The notes under the pieces are model-generated. The model had not been told where the DNA came from, ran no database searches, and worked only from the letters and a program-made list of their open reading frames with translations. Of a stretch of DNA of 64,000 nucleotides, positions 11,938-24,900 are shown piece by piece; the first letter of the stretch is position 1, and each line of letters starts with the position of its first letter. The stretch is taken from contig NOWV01000181.1 in the NCBI GenBank assembly GCA_003344405.1, forward strand, positions 1 through 64,000, read 5' to 3'. The DNA comes from Trichoplax sp. H2 (taxonomy: Eukaryota > Placozoa > Uniplacotomia > Trichoplacea). Position numbers and translations under genes: made by a program.

Positions 11938-12779
11938 CTCAACTTACATCAATGTAATCGAATTTTATCACCGATAGGATGATGCAGAAACTACGTACAC
12001 TAAACTCAAATATGTACAGTTTAATCGTAATATTGTCGATCAGGGAATGATGGCACCGACATATTTTCCAATGAGCTGCATTCGCACATCAAGCCATACG
12101 TATAATCTAGCATTTCTAGTGATGCTCTATGAAAGTGGATAGCCTGATGATGACCCTCTATCTACGGGTCCGGTCTATAGATTCTCCGTGTATTCTCTAA
12201 CGATTCTCTATCGATCGATTAGCTGTAGATGCTACTTGCGATTTCTGACGATCCTCTATCTATCTGGAATATAGGTATACGCATAGATCCTCTATGTTTT
12301 GGACTATATAGTTTTAATCCATTGATCCTCGATGTATTCCCTTGAGACCTTTCTCGATGTATTCCCTAGAGACCTTTGTCGATGTATTCCCTTGGGATCT
12401 CTCTCGATGTATTCCCTAGAGACCTTTCTCGATGTATCCCTTGGGATCTCTCTCGATGTATTTCCTTAAAAGATCTGACTCGATGTATTCCCTAGAGACC
12501 TTCTCGATGTATTCCCTTGGGATCTCTCTCGATGTATTCCCTAAAGATCTGACTCGATGTATTCCCTAGAGACCTTTCTCGATGTATTCCCTTGGGATCT
12601 CTCTTCATGTATTCCCTTGGGATCTCTCTTCATGTATTCCCTAGAGACCTTTCTCGATGTCATCCCTGGAAGATATTCCATCCATTCTCTAAATATTTCG
12701 TGCGTTACTTATCCAGCCTATTTTCAAGCTATCATATGATATACCTGTTACAAAATGTGTATGGTACCCTATATCCTAT
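11938..12779 (+). repeat. 0.9-kb duplicated block right of gap 2
   Basis: Second version of 11035-11917, continuing into the flank of the PARP4 gene. It lacks the 63-bp segment and has one extra minisatellite unit. Confidence 0.8.
12328..12677 (+). repeat. 25-bp minisatellite, 14 units
   Basis: Same unit and order as 11489-11814 with one additional TGGGATCTCT-type unit near 12605-12630. One unit has lost a T. Confidence 0.92.
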
Positions 12780-13666
12780 TCGCTTTTGGACTCAGTTTCT
12801 GCCAAAATTCAGTAATATATCGCTTCCGAGCTATCTTGAGCAAGAGATGCTAGAGGACTAGCAATGATATTACCAAGCTCTGTCTACGCCACAGGTAAAC
12901 TGCAGAGCTGACTACTTGTGCCCCATTTATTCCACAAATGAATATCATCGTATTCCTTTAGATAGTCTCTAAGATGGTTCTTGGTGTTATGGTATACTTT
13001 AGGTCTACTCTACAGCTAGAAAAAAATTCCCATCTAGCTGAACATAGACAACATATAGCAGGAATATTTTCAATATTAGCTCAGAATTGAAGGCAAAGAG
13101 CTATCATGGAGCATCTTGAGCATCTTGCAGCCTCCACCCACTTTCTGCAAATAAATTCATAAACAGCGAAAGAATGACATCATCCTTGATGGGTTTGCAT
13201 AAATTAACGAATTGATAGCTGGATTGTAGCTCATGATCTATTCCTATGTCGATATAGAACTCTAGAAAGCAGCTAATCCAAGGCAGTTTAGTATATAAGA
13301 ATAATTTTGGACTAGGTCCACTGCTACGATTATAAGAAGGATAGGTTGTTACTTCTTGGTAGTATACATACACGATCATTGATCGTGTATGTATACTTTA
13401 CTATGGATCTAATCAACGCTCCCAGCGCTTTTCCCAAGACTTGATTGTGCAATGTTATTGATTCTGGATAAGAATAACTATGATACTCAAACATGTCTTT
13501 CATAGCCTTGCTTTACTATTAGAACCATCGCCATCCTTTGCAATGTTTTTATTCGTTATTCGCTAATGTTATCCTTTACCTTCCTCTCTTCTGGCATCCA
13601 TCTTGATCTGGCTAATTTGGGCTATTACTTTAGGATTATTGCTTCCAACTCTATTCATTTCATTCC
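12780..13666. other. 5' flank of PARP4 copy 1
   Basis: No gene recognised. Contains the palindrome at 13361-13397. The promoter must lie here, but no clear TATA or initiator can be assigned. Confidence 0.45.
13361..13397. repeat. Perfect 37-bp palindrome
   Basis: Two 18-base arms (AGTATACATACACGATCA and its exact reverse complement) separated by one T. It sits about 270 bp upstream of the PARP4 copy 1 start codon and could extrude as a cruciform. No function is evident. Confidence 0.9.
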
Positions 13667-15936
13667 ATGGGCATCTTTACCAATTCTATCTTTACATTAC
13701 AGCTAAGTTCTACCGTTCATTTCAAGCGAAAGCAAGAAATTCGCCATCAAATTATCACTCATGATGGCACCATTTCTTACATGTTTAATCGAAAGGTAAT
13801 TAGCACAATTTGGATCATTTTTTCAATCGATAGTGTGGCCAAGAACCGTAGGAATGATGTTGTTGGGTATTGGATAGACATGGTCTAGTAATAAGACGAT
13901 GAGAATCGATATTTAGCGATTGTAAAGATAGCTTTCGATCACATGATTGTTCTAAATCGATGGAATAGCGATCAGAGCTATTGATGTTGATTGGGTGTAG
14001 TAAGATGGATATAAGCGATTCGTTCTATTAGCCTAGCAATGACGATTAATCTACCTAGCTACGTTAGTATCTGTATTTCAAGTAGCTTTCTTTATTGCAA
14101 AGATTGTCTAAACATAAATTTTGCTCATCGACCATATGATGACGATAAAGGATCATGTTTACTTTCTGTCATTATTAGCTTGCTATAGAGATGGCCATGC
14201 TAGAGTAGTTATCAAACAATTCGATAAACTACCATAATATCTGTATTTTAAGGAACTGTTGCTATTGCAAAGGTATACAGTAGTATACGTAAGCATAGTA
14301 GAAATACAAGATGAAGCAGTACTAACGGCGAACATGGCTGTTGTTTCTTGATAACAACGCCATGAAAAGTGATCATTATACTTCCGATCGTCATGGTTTG
14401 CTATGCAGAATCGATCTTGTCAATGGCAATGTTGTAACAGCACAGTGAGGATAGGCAATCTGATTAACCGCTTTAGTGTCTATGTTATATAGATTGTAAG
14501 TAGCCTTGGTTAATTATTGTAGAGATACAGTAGTGCAGGTGTAGAACAAGCTGAATGATTAAGTAATCGTTGATTACTGCTCAATAGGACAGCGAGAAAA
14601 GAGCTAATTTACTTTCATCACCTACATTTCTACCAATGGCTATATTCTAGTAACACAGAAATAATGCCAGATTCTCTCAATTAATTATTACTTAACCATA
14701 ATGATTCGATTACAAGTGGCCTTGACTACTGCAGAAATTTTATAAATGTAGTAGAAGCCAGTATTTTTGAAACCTTCTGTGATGACTTAAAAACAATATT
14801 TCAGGCCATGGGAAAAGCACAATATCAAGCAATAACGAATTGCTGACGATATGATAATTAAAGCTCGATGCACTACGATAAAAGAGAATGCTACTTACTA
14901 TACTTTTAGTACATGCACTTTTAGCCATGATTCGATGCTACTGTAGTAACACAAAAGTGCCGTCAGTTTCTATTAATTTTATCAATTATTACTACTGTAA
15001 ACTCTGCTGTGGAGATAGTAAGGGCGAATAGAAGCTAGTATTTTGTAAACATTCTGTAGTCAATCTATTTAATAAACCATATTCCAGGCTAAAGGTAAAA
15101 GCACAACGTAAAGTAATGACGAATTATGGACGATATGAAGATTAAGGCTCGATGGCACAGCGATGAAGGATAATACTATTCTATTTTAGGTCATCATTAG
15201 CTTATAAATGGCTCTATTTCAGTAGCCAAAAAAATAATACCAATTGCCATTGGTGACCATAGTCTGTAGATTGCAATTGGCCTTAACTACTATAAAGGGA
15301 GTGAAAGCATGGTAGAAGCAATTATTTTATCTGTTTTGAATGGAAATTAATTCTAATGGATGATTGCAGTTCCCGTAATTTGATCGAGTTGGAGCTAGAT
15401 CTTTAACATTCTGTCAACAAAGGTCACATTAAATAAGGCAGCATTGGCTGATAAAGTAGCTGATCTATAACGGCTTTGCAATCCAAGTTCACCATTGTAG
15501 AACCACTGTATAATAGGACTGCTATTCTATATATTGAATATAACTCATGTACTAGATGCTATTAAGAAGCTGCTATTCCATCGTTAGACTGTAAATATTC
15601 AATAAGTTAGAGACATAGTGTAATCATAGTATCTTCCATTTTTAAAATCTGGACCATGTAACGCCTAGATCGATCAATCTTATGATTGATACAAGTGATC
15701 AAAAGTCGATTGAATAAAATTGTGCTTGCATTTATAGGTTAATTTCCTTGTTATGGATGAAGGACAAGATTATCGAGATAGTTATAAAGGCAGAACAGCA
15801 GATAAACTAGCTATTCCTATCGTATCGTTGGCATTTATTGATGCTTGTATCCGGCAACATAAATTAGTCGACCACCAGGATTTCTTGCTAAGTGGCAAGC
15901 CTTCGTCTCAGTCTTTAGCGAAAGGCAAAATAGTGG
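13667..15936 (+). CDS. PARP4: PARP4 copy 1 exons 1-2: BRCT domain
   Basis: Exon 1 is 13667-13795 (MGIFTNSIFTLQL ... HDGTISYMFNRK, 43 codons, ending on a codon boundary). Exon 2 is 15738-15936 (VNFLVMDEGQDYRDSYKG ... IPIVSLAFIDAC). Together they form one BRCT fold: the strand-turn HDGTISY, the strand VNFLVMD in the place of the family's TH-hydrophobic strand, and the IVS..FIDAC helix that in most BRCTs carries a tryptophan. The intron is about 1.9 kb, far longer than most others in this gene, and contains tandem repeats. Confidence 0.9.
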
Positions 15937-18900
15937 GTAAGTCTTGAATGATACTTTAATTATAGATTAATGAATTGATCTTTGATATAGATAGAAATGT
16001 TCTTGACAATCTTGTTAGACGAGTGTTTTTAAAAATAATTTGATTTGATACGGTGCTAGTTTCTTTAGAGCTAATATAAAATGTTCGTGCTACAATCTAT
16101 GTTTTACTCTTTCCATTTAACTGCAATTTAGCTTTCAATTGCTCAATAATTTTAAACATTCATAAAACGAATTAATAATGCGTAAAAAGTGTGAGCTAGA
16201 ATGGCTACAGTTTGTGTACGACTAGAGTTTAGGTTACTATCGTGATTGCAAGCTTTATATTAACAATATGGTACTAGACCTTAATGACGAGAATGCTCAT
16301 CGTTTGGTAGAATATAATTCAAGAATTATATTTCATGTAGTAATCCACAAAACACAATGCCCATGCTTGTTGTATACTAGTATATGTTTCATACTGATAA
16401 CGCTGTTGAACGATATCAAATCTTTCTTCCTTTCAGTTCAGGAGAGATATTTATGGATTGAATTAATCTTGAATAAGAGCTTGATATAATAACGATTTAT
16501 CAAGAATGTAGAGCTTAGCAATTTAACATCTTTTAGGTATTAACAAACTCAATCCTTCTTAGGTATTAACCTTTTCAATTATTTTTGTTTGCAATTAATA
16601 CTACCAGTGCCAAGGGTTTCTATTCCGAAGAGATCCCGTTATACAGCATTTGATTTAAACAAGATCCAGTTAAGTAACTGTAAATAGAGAGGCTTAAAGT
16701 TCAATATTGAAGTTTTTAGAATACCTTGCTACTTTGTAATCTCTCAAATTAAATAACATAGTTCTAATGTTATTACTTTACCTTACTGATTTATCCTAGT
16801 ATTTTGTATTTCATGTGGATAATGACGCTCTTACCTATTAGAATGAATTTTTTTTTCATAATCTCTCCAAGCTGCATAGCTAGCATATTTCTATGTCCTT
16901 TAAATGTGCAGGGATAAAGCCTTTGGAACACATTTCATACCACAATCTCTTCCAACCGCATTTTGCAACATTTCTATCTAGACCTTGTCATATAGAATGC
17001 AAGTGTCATATTTATTAGTTTACGGTTTTTATTCAACATTATAGCAGCCAATGTAGATATTAATTGAGCTTCGAAATCTTGTACATGTTTTAAATGCCCG
17101 TATGTATTTGCAATCACCTGGCCTATACTTATACAAACGATAAATACTACTGTATTTAATAAATCTTTACTATCTTTGCAAACCTCACTTTACATTTATG
17201 AGAAGTTATTTTACCATTTATAAATGCAAATTATAAGTAATATCATGAAATTATTGCTCGATAAAAAATGACCGTACTAGAACTAAACTGCCATTTTACA
17301 GTAAAGACATTTTCGTTATCAACATTCTCGTAATTGCTTCGATAATTAATGTATTAATTAGAGTATGGAATAATAACAAACAAGGAAGTGATAAATTTGA
17401 CAGCAATTATAATATAATCAAATTGAGCCTATTGCAGGTAATATTGTAATATGTAAAGTTCTTATAAATATCCCGTAAATACAATTCAAGGCTATATTGA
17501 AACCTCTCATTATGCATAGGATAATGGGATAAACGAAAAAGAAAGAAAATTTGCAGCTATCGAACTACATCAAGAAAGGACTGAAAATTTATCTTTCCGT
17601 GTGTATTCACATCGAAAAATGGTCAAACAGGAAAATATTCTTAATAAAAATAATATGAAAGATAAGGATTGCAATAACATCAGGGAATACCGATATTGCC
17701 AAGATCTTGATCAAGCTGTTCAATTATATTCATACTTGTATCATCTCTACACAAAGTCTCCACATAATTTGCAGAAATGTTGGACCACATTGCCTATAAA
17801 TATTGGTTCTGATAAAGCGAATGAGGTACATTTTTTACTGAATCGATTAAACAAACTAATATCATATTTTGTGATCATAGTCTTAACGTTTGAAAATTAA
17901 TAGTATAACTACAGTGAGGTTCTTCAATTTAAATTGTACAGTAGCTCTTAACGTAAGTCAATCATAGCAGTACCATATTTTGTGTTCATTGCATATATCA
18001 AGTTCTCTTCAGTTAAATTTGCAGCAGATGATGAAAATAATTTACCATATTACTGCGTCTATGATATGGATGGGCAATTGAAATCATTTTTCATCGTTGC
18101 AGGTGATGGCTGAATTCCAAGCTAATGTAACTGACCGCAGTTTATCTCAAAATGTAGCCTCGTTAATACAATGCCTATGGGTAGAAGCAGTCGGCGAGTT
18201 ACAAAGTATACTCTCAACTTCTGTAAATGAACTTAAAACTACCGATCTTGCGGTTGCAGAAGGCATTTTACTCAAGTTGAAGCAGAGCGTATCTGAAAGT
18301 AACCATGATAGCGTGACTGAGCTTAACAAACAATTTTACGAATTAATTCCTCACATAGATTCTAGTGTATACATCAACTCAAGACGATTAATCAGTCAGA
18401 AGCAAGATTTGTGCCAATTAATTCATGATATGATTACTGTTAATGAAGCAAGCAATTGGCAACTCACTGGCAGCGTTAATGCCCAATATAAGGCTCTATC
18501 GTGTGATATTCAAGAATTAAATGCAAACAGCGATGAATTTAACTCTATCAAGAATTATATCTTATCATCATTGAAGGAGTAAATCTAAATACTTTACTTG
18601 TTTGTTTGGATCTTATTAAAATTTTAATTAGCATTTGTTGAGTGATGCTGTAGAGGATCGATTTGAGATTTCTTTAAACGCTTTCCATTTTAGGAATGAT
18701 TCCACCACGGTCAACATAAAATATATATATTCTGTGGCTCGTAAAGTCGAGAATAAGTTATTTACTCATGAAATGGGTAATAAGAAACTATTATTTCATG
18801 CTAGTCAAGTAAGTTGAATTGGCTCTATCCCTATTCTTAGCCTAATCTTAATCTTGTGTCCTTTTGAATATGAATGAACTTACTCTGTTCGTAAAAATGA

Positions 18901-21900
18901 AATAGCCTAGGAACAAGATAGAAGACTTTTGCAATGAAATTTAAATATTTTTTAATAAATTTACTTTAGGTTAAAAATTACGTTGGCATTTTATCAAGGT
19001 AATATTTCCAGGATAAAGTATTGGTTAATTGATAATACTGTTTAGTGCAATAAACGAATTCGGTGATGATTTATATTCTACATCTGTATACTGTAGGGGT
19101 TTACTGTTGCCCAAAATAGTTGTAAGTGAGTATGGTGGCGAAAGATCGGATTCTGGTAATCTTGGTAGTGGAATTTACTTTGCCGATTCATGCAGGTTTG
19201 AAGAACATTATTTTGAGGCTTTTACTGATATTCATTGTATTGAGGCTAAGTAATATATATTATAATTCATCAGTACAAGTTTGCAATATTGCAACATCAA
19301 CAAGAATAATGGCACACGAATGATGCTCGTTTGCGAAGTAGCTCTAGGAAAGAGTAAAGTAAGCAAATTTCGGTCATAATTAGACTTTGATATCCTGATC
19401 GATTGTCGTAAATATTACGTTGCAAATGTAATATAGATTTATAGAGACCAACATTTAGAGCTTACTTCACCGCCATCAGGCTATGATAGTGTGCATGGGA
19501 TTGCCAGCTCTGAAAATGACCTATCCTATTTCACGGTAAGCTTTAAAAAGAATACGAATTAAATAAATTTTCATAATTTTAATTTTTTGTCTTGGTATGT
19601 TTTTTAGAATAACGAATACGTCATCTACAACTCAAAGCAACAAAAGCTTAGGTTTGTGATCTCATGATGGTAACTTATGTATATCCAAAAAGGAATTAAT
19701 ATCATGTACGCTTTGCAGGTATTTAATAGAATTTTCATTATCGAAAGACCCTACGAAGAAAATCAAATCGACTACAGGCCTAACTGGACATGAATTTATA
19801 CCATCACCTTTATTTCTTAATGGGTCAGGTAAAGTCAATTCTTGGGTACTTCACTATTCTCTTTTATTTCATATTCCTGATAGTTATTTGACAATATGTA
19901 TTGTTCTATTCAAGCAGTCCAAATTGACGTAAATGAGTTGCAAAATAATCAGTTGAATAAGCTCACCGAAGCTGGATTAAAGACAAGTAACAGTGAAACA
20001 CTTCCACTGACTGACGTTCATTTTAGAGTGAAATTATTAGACTTAGCTTCTGAGGTTTGAGCGATTGTAATGTAATTTTACAATATAAATAAGTAGATTT
20101 TTGATATTCCAGTTGTATAGCGACATATTACATCAATATTAGCAAATGTATTAATTGTATAATACAGGTTACATTGTAATCAAGTACAGTATGAACTGAA
20201 TTTATATTCAATGTTTGAATGGAGAATATGTCATGGATTACAACATTAGGTTGTGGTTTTGCAACGCTATTATAATAATTCGAATAACTCTATTGAAGCA
20301 AAGTACGTTTTCCCATTGGATGAAAGAGCTGCAGGTAATAGGGTGAATAAGAGTTTAATATTTTAGTCATAGTGTATGAAATCCTGATTCTTTTTTCTGT
20401 AGTTTGTGGCTTTGAAGCATTTATCAATAACAAGCACATTGTTGGTCAAGTTAAAGAAAAGGAACGTGCGCATAAAGAATACAAAGAGGCTGTCAGCCGG
20501 GGCGATGGAGCTTATCTTATGGATGAAGATTCTCCTGTACGTAAATAGTATATTTTTGATAACTGTTTGGCAATGTACGATTTTAGGGATTGCTGTACAA
20601 TTCGAGCTCTGTATTCTAGAAGTCGTTGTAAAAGATGATCTAATTACTTATCTTTATGTAACAGGACGTTTTTACCGTTAGCGTTGGCAACCTTCCTGCG
20701 AAAGCAAATGTTGTTATTAAGATTACATACGTAACCGAATTAGCTATAGAAGATGAATACTTAGATTTCTTTTTACCCTCTAATCTGGCTCCATGGAAGA
20801 CCGGAGCTGCTCTCTCTAACAAGACACAAGTAACGTCCTATTCAGAAACCTTCATCCTTTTTTAAATCTTCAAATGTGTTTAATGAAAATCGTATCCACT
20901 AATCAATTTCATGGCTTACTAGGATACAGTCGGTGTCGTCAAGATTGATGAGGCTAAAGCAATGTGAGAAATTCTGTTGTTATTTTGAGTAATAATACTA
21001 TAATTATTTGCAAACAAATTGCCCTAGTACGATTACGACAAATATCATTTTCTACATGTAAACCGAAAATTACTTGGCTAATTGTTCTCGTTTCATCTGT
21101 CATCTATTGATTAACTAAAGCGATGCATCAATACAAGTTAGCGTCGAAATGCCATTTGAAATTAGGGCCATCATGTCGCCAACGCATAATATCAAGCAAA
21201 AGGTAAGAATCGAAAGCTTTGGATAAGATTTTTCATGTTACTTTCTAAAAGCATTTGAAAATAACATTATTTGACAGTGCACTGCCACCAGAGCTGTTGT
21301 CGATACAGGAAAAATAACGTCGTTCGATAAAGGCTTTCGATTGCTCATTCGATTAGCTGAAATACACGTTCCTAGGATGTGGGCTGAAACTCATCCAGAA
21401 AAGGGCAGCCAGGTTAGTATTTAAGGACGATGAAATACGGATATATATTGCTACTCTAACTATACTGCATTTATAATTTCATAACTATACTACTCGTTAA
21501 CTATAAATTGTAGGCCTGCATGCTAACATTCTATCCAGAATTTGAAACTGTGGAAACGAAAGAGCCGGAAATTATTTTAGTTCTTGATATGTCTAATTCA
21601 ATGAAGGTCTCATTAACTGATATATCTTGGATTTACATAATCGGCATCTACACTCGTAAATTTGCGTTAGACTTGGCGTCATTCCAGACCCGGCATAATT
21701 TAAAATGGAATAACATTTTCTATCTTGAAAGGATTGCTTGCTTGATGTGAAAAAATTGGCATTATTGCTATTGAATAACTTACCATCAAATTGTCTATTT
21801 AATATTGCTGTATTTGGAACCTGTAAGCAATATAATTTATAAATTCTTTATACGGATTTGATGCATCATATCGATTTGAACAATTTTTATCGTCAAAAGC

Positions 21901-24900
21901 GCACAATGAACTTTTTCCTTGTAGCCAACAAGTTGCAAAGGACACTATCAATATTGCGCAGCAATTCATCATGGTAAGTTGAAGCAGATACTGCTGTTGT
22001 AATACTGCAGTTACTATACTTTTATATCAGTTAACGAATAATCTATATATCGCTTCAAAATATGAAGCTATCATCACTAACGTATCTGTCATTAATTTCC
22101 TAGACATTATCAGCTACATGGGGAGATAGCCAGTTCTTTAATATTTTAGATAATTATCATCACATTGCGAAAGGATTAAAGTCCAACGGAGCTTATAATT
22201 TGTTTGTAATATCAGATGGTCACTTTCCCGCTGAAAACTCAATTATTGACATCACCAGAAAAGAAATTAATTGTTTGAGAATATTTACATTTTCAATCGG
22301 GTTTGTGGTTCTCTACTCTTGAAAAGTTAATGCTAATCGTTTTGTATTTATGTTGGTTAATGTTAGGTATAAGATATTGCTTTTATGCAAGTTCGATACT
22401 TTTTTAATTCTTTAATTCTTTACCGTTTGATTATTATAATTTTGACTATGCAGGAATGTATGCAATCGTTACTTTATGCGATTACTTGCAAAAGTTGGGG
22501 CTGGTTACCATGAGCATTTTGATAGCAATTTAAAATCGAAATGGAATAGCAAGGTCGGTTGTTGTGTACCCATTATTTAAGGGATAATGATTATCTTCAT
22601 AGTAACAAGCTTTTCTAAAGTATAGTTTTCTTGCCAGAAAAGTTACTAATCATTTCTTTGAGATTTCAAACTACTCTCATTGTGGCTACGAAATTTATCT
22701 TTGGTAGATTAAGAAGCAGATTGAGAAAGCATTTCAGCCAACATTAACTTCTGTGAATGTAAATTGGCAACAATTTGGCCAAAGTTATCAATCAAATATG
22801 CAGGTATTATTCTGCTTATAAATAGAAGATAAAAGCATTCGGTATCAAACAAAAATTTTAAAACGTAAAAACATTGCAAATTTGATCTTAGTGAGGAATT
22901 GGATTAGTTGTAATTTCAACTTGCATTTATTATCAGGCGCCAGCTGATATTGTAGCTTTATTTAATGGATCACGGCAAGTAATCTATGGATTTATTCCTA
23001 ACTGCTTGCAGGTAGAATTATCGTTTGAACTATATGAACTACACTTCAGTTTGTGTATTACAAGCTTTTAGAAGAAAATTTTTCAGTATAGTTATTTATA
23101 CCTTGTAGGCAACCTTAGAGGCAGAAATAGGTGGGACACAAATTTCAACCGTCGTCTCTACTTCGGAATTAAGCAAGACATCAGGAAAGGTAACCGCCAA
23201 TCTTATACTTCTATTTTTATATTATACCTACACTTATACATCGCATCCGATTTACCACTTCTGGTAAAATATAACTGAATTCTAATTTCAATTCTTAAAT
23301 TCTTAGATCTTACACCAGTTGACAGCTCGAGCACTTATTCGCGATTATGATGAAGGTGCATACAATAATGATCGAACAAATCATGAGGTATATAATACAG
23401 TTAAAGTGTTATTAATATCGCTATAATCTATAGCATGAACTGACAATGGCAAATATGATTTGTAAAATTTATTAGGCGTTGAAGATTGATCAAAAGTCGG
23501 CTATTATTGAATTAAGTAAAGACTACTCTATTGTTAGTCCTTTTACAAGCTTTGTCGCTATTGAAGATCGAACTCAGGTATACGTACGATATCATCGTTT
23601 CTTAATACTCGTATTTCAACTCACATATATACCACTTATAGCAATCAATCTATTGCTCAAAATAAATATCAAGGAGTTAGATTACGAATCAGAGGTGTTC
23701 AATCTGGATAAACTTCTTAAAGCTGAGAACGTCGATTATCTACCTTATGTTTCGTGGAGTGGAGATTCGGTATTATACTTTAAGTTAATTATTTTTGACT
23801 TATTAGCTGAAATATTCGGAAATAAATTTGTTTTAATATGATGTATCCTAGTCTAGAAAATGCTTGCACATACAGCTATAGATTACTTATAGCTTCTAAA
23901 TATTTCTTCTCTTGATTAAGCTGTATTGAAATTGTTTGGAGGCTTACGGTACCTCAGTCGTAACAATAAGATGTGCTATAATTAGATAAAATTTCAATAT
24001 CATCCTTGAACGAAATTTTCGTAGTTTGTAAATTTGTTACACTAGGGTGATTTAATCGTAGGTTGTTGATTTTTGTTTCTTTTAGAGTCTTGCAGAAAGC
24101 CAAGAAATGTCCTCTACTGTTTGCCCTGTAAGTACAACTAGTCTAGACTCCCGCTTAATTTAGTGGAAATTAATTTAGTAATTTACCTCAGTAAGTATCT
24201 ATACTTTTATTGTTTATTTACCGTTACGTGGAAGTTATGGATCTTTACTGATGAATTTCTCGTGATTAATTACCTGCCAATAATATGATCTTCCATAACT
24301 ACATGAAATGACAACATCAGCCATGAATGGAATTTACTTAAGTCATACAATTATGAAACTAGGACGATGTAATTGTAAATTTTTGTGTTGCATACTTTCA
24401 TTATTTCTTAGATTATTACAGAGACTCAAGAAGGGCTCGGTCTTGATTACGCTGTAAGTATAACTAATTAATGGTAAATTTAGTATCGTTTGTGAACATT
24501 AATCAACGTCACTAAATATCTATGCTTATTATCAGAATCATTTGTTTTCCTTTGATTAAATGTTATGAATTCTTACTTATGGATTTTTTACTTAATTATA
24601 TGTCACACATAAGTTGGATGGGGTAGATGGGGATTATGAAATGGATACTGATAACTTTGTCCAGGAAGAAGCAGATGAAGAGAAATATTGTCCTGACTTC
24701 TTTTACGATTTTGCAATGGATTTATGCGTATCTGAATATGATGAAAATAAGCGGTCGAATTTTGTTAGTTACGACGGGTATGTTAAAATAGTGAGAATGG
24801 TGCAAGTTTTAGCATCTATTTTCTTTGTATTGTTGTAGAAGCCCAATTGCTGTATAGCACATTAGCTTCCATGCTATAGTTCCTCTGGTTCTTTTAAGTT

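Noticed and set aside
13104-13379. 91-codon minus-strand open frame
   Set aside because: Overlaps the palindrome, has no family resemblance and no supporting signals.
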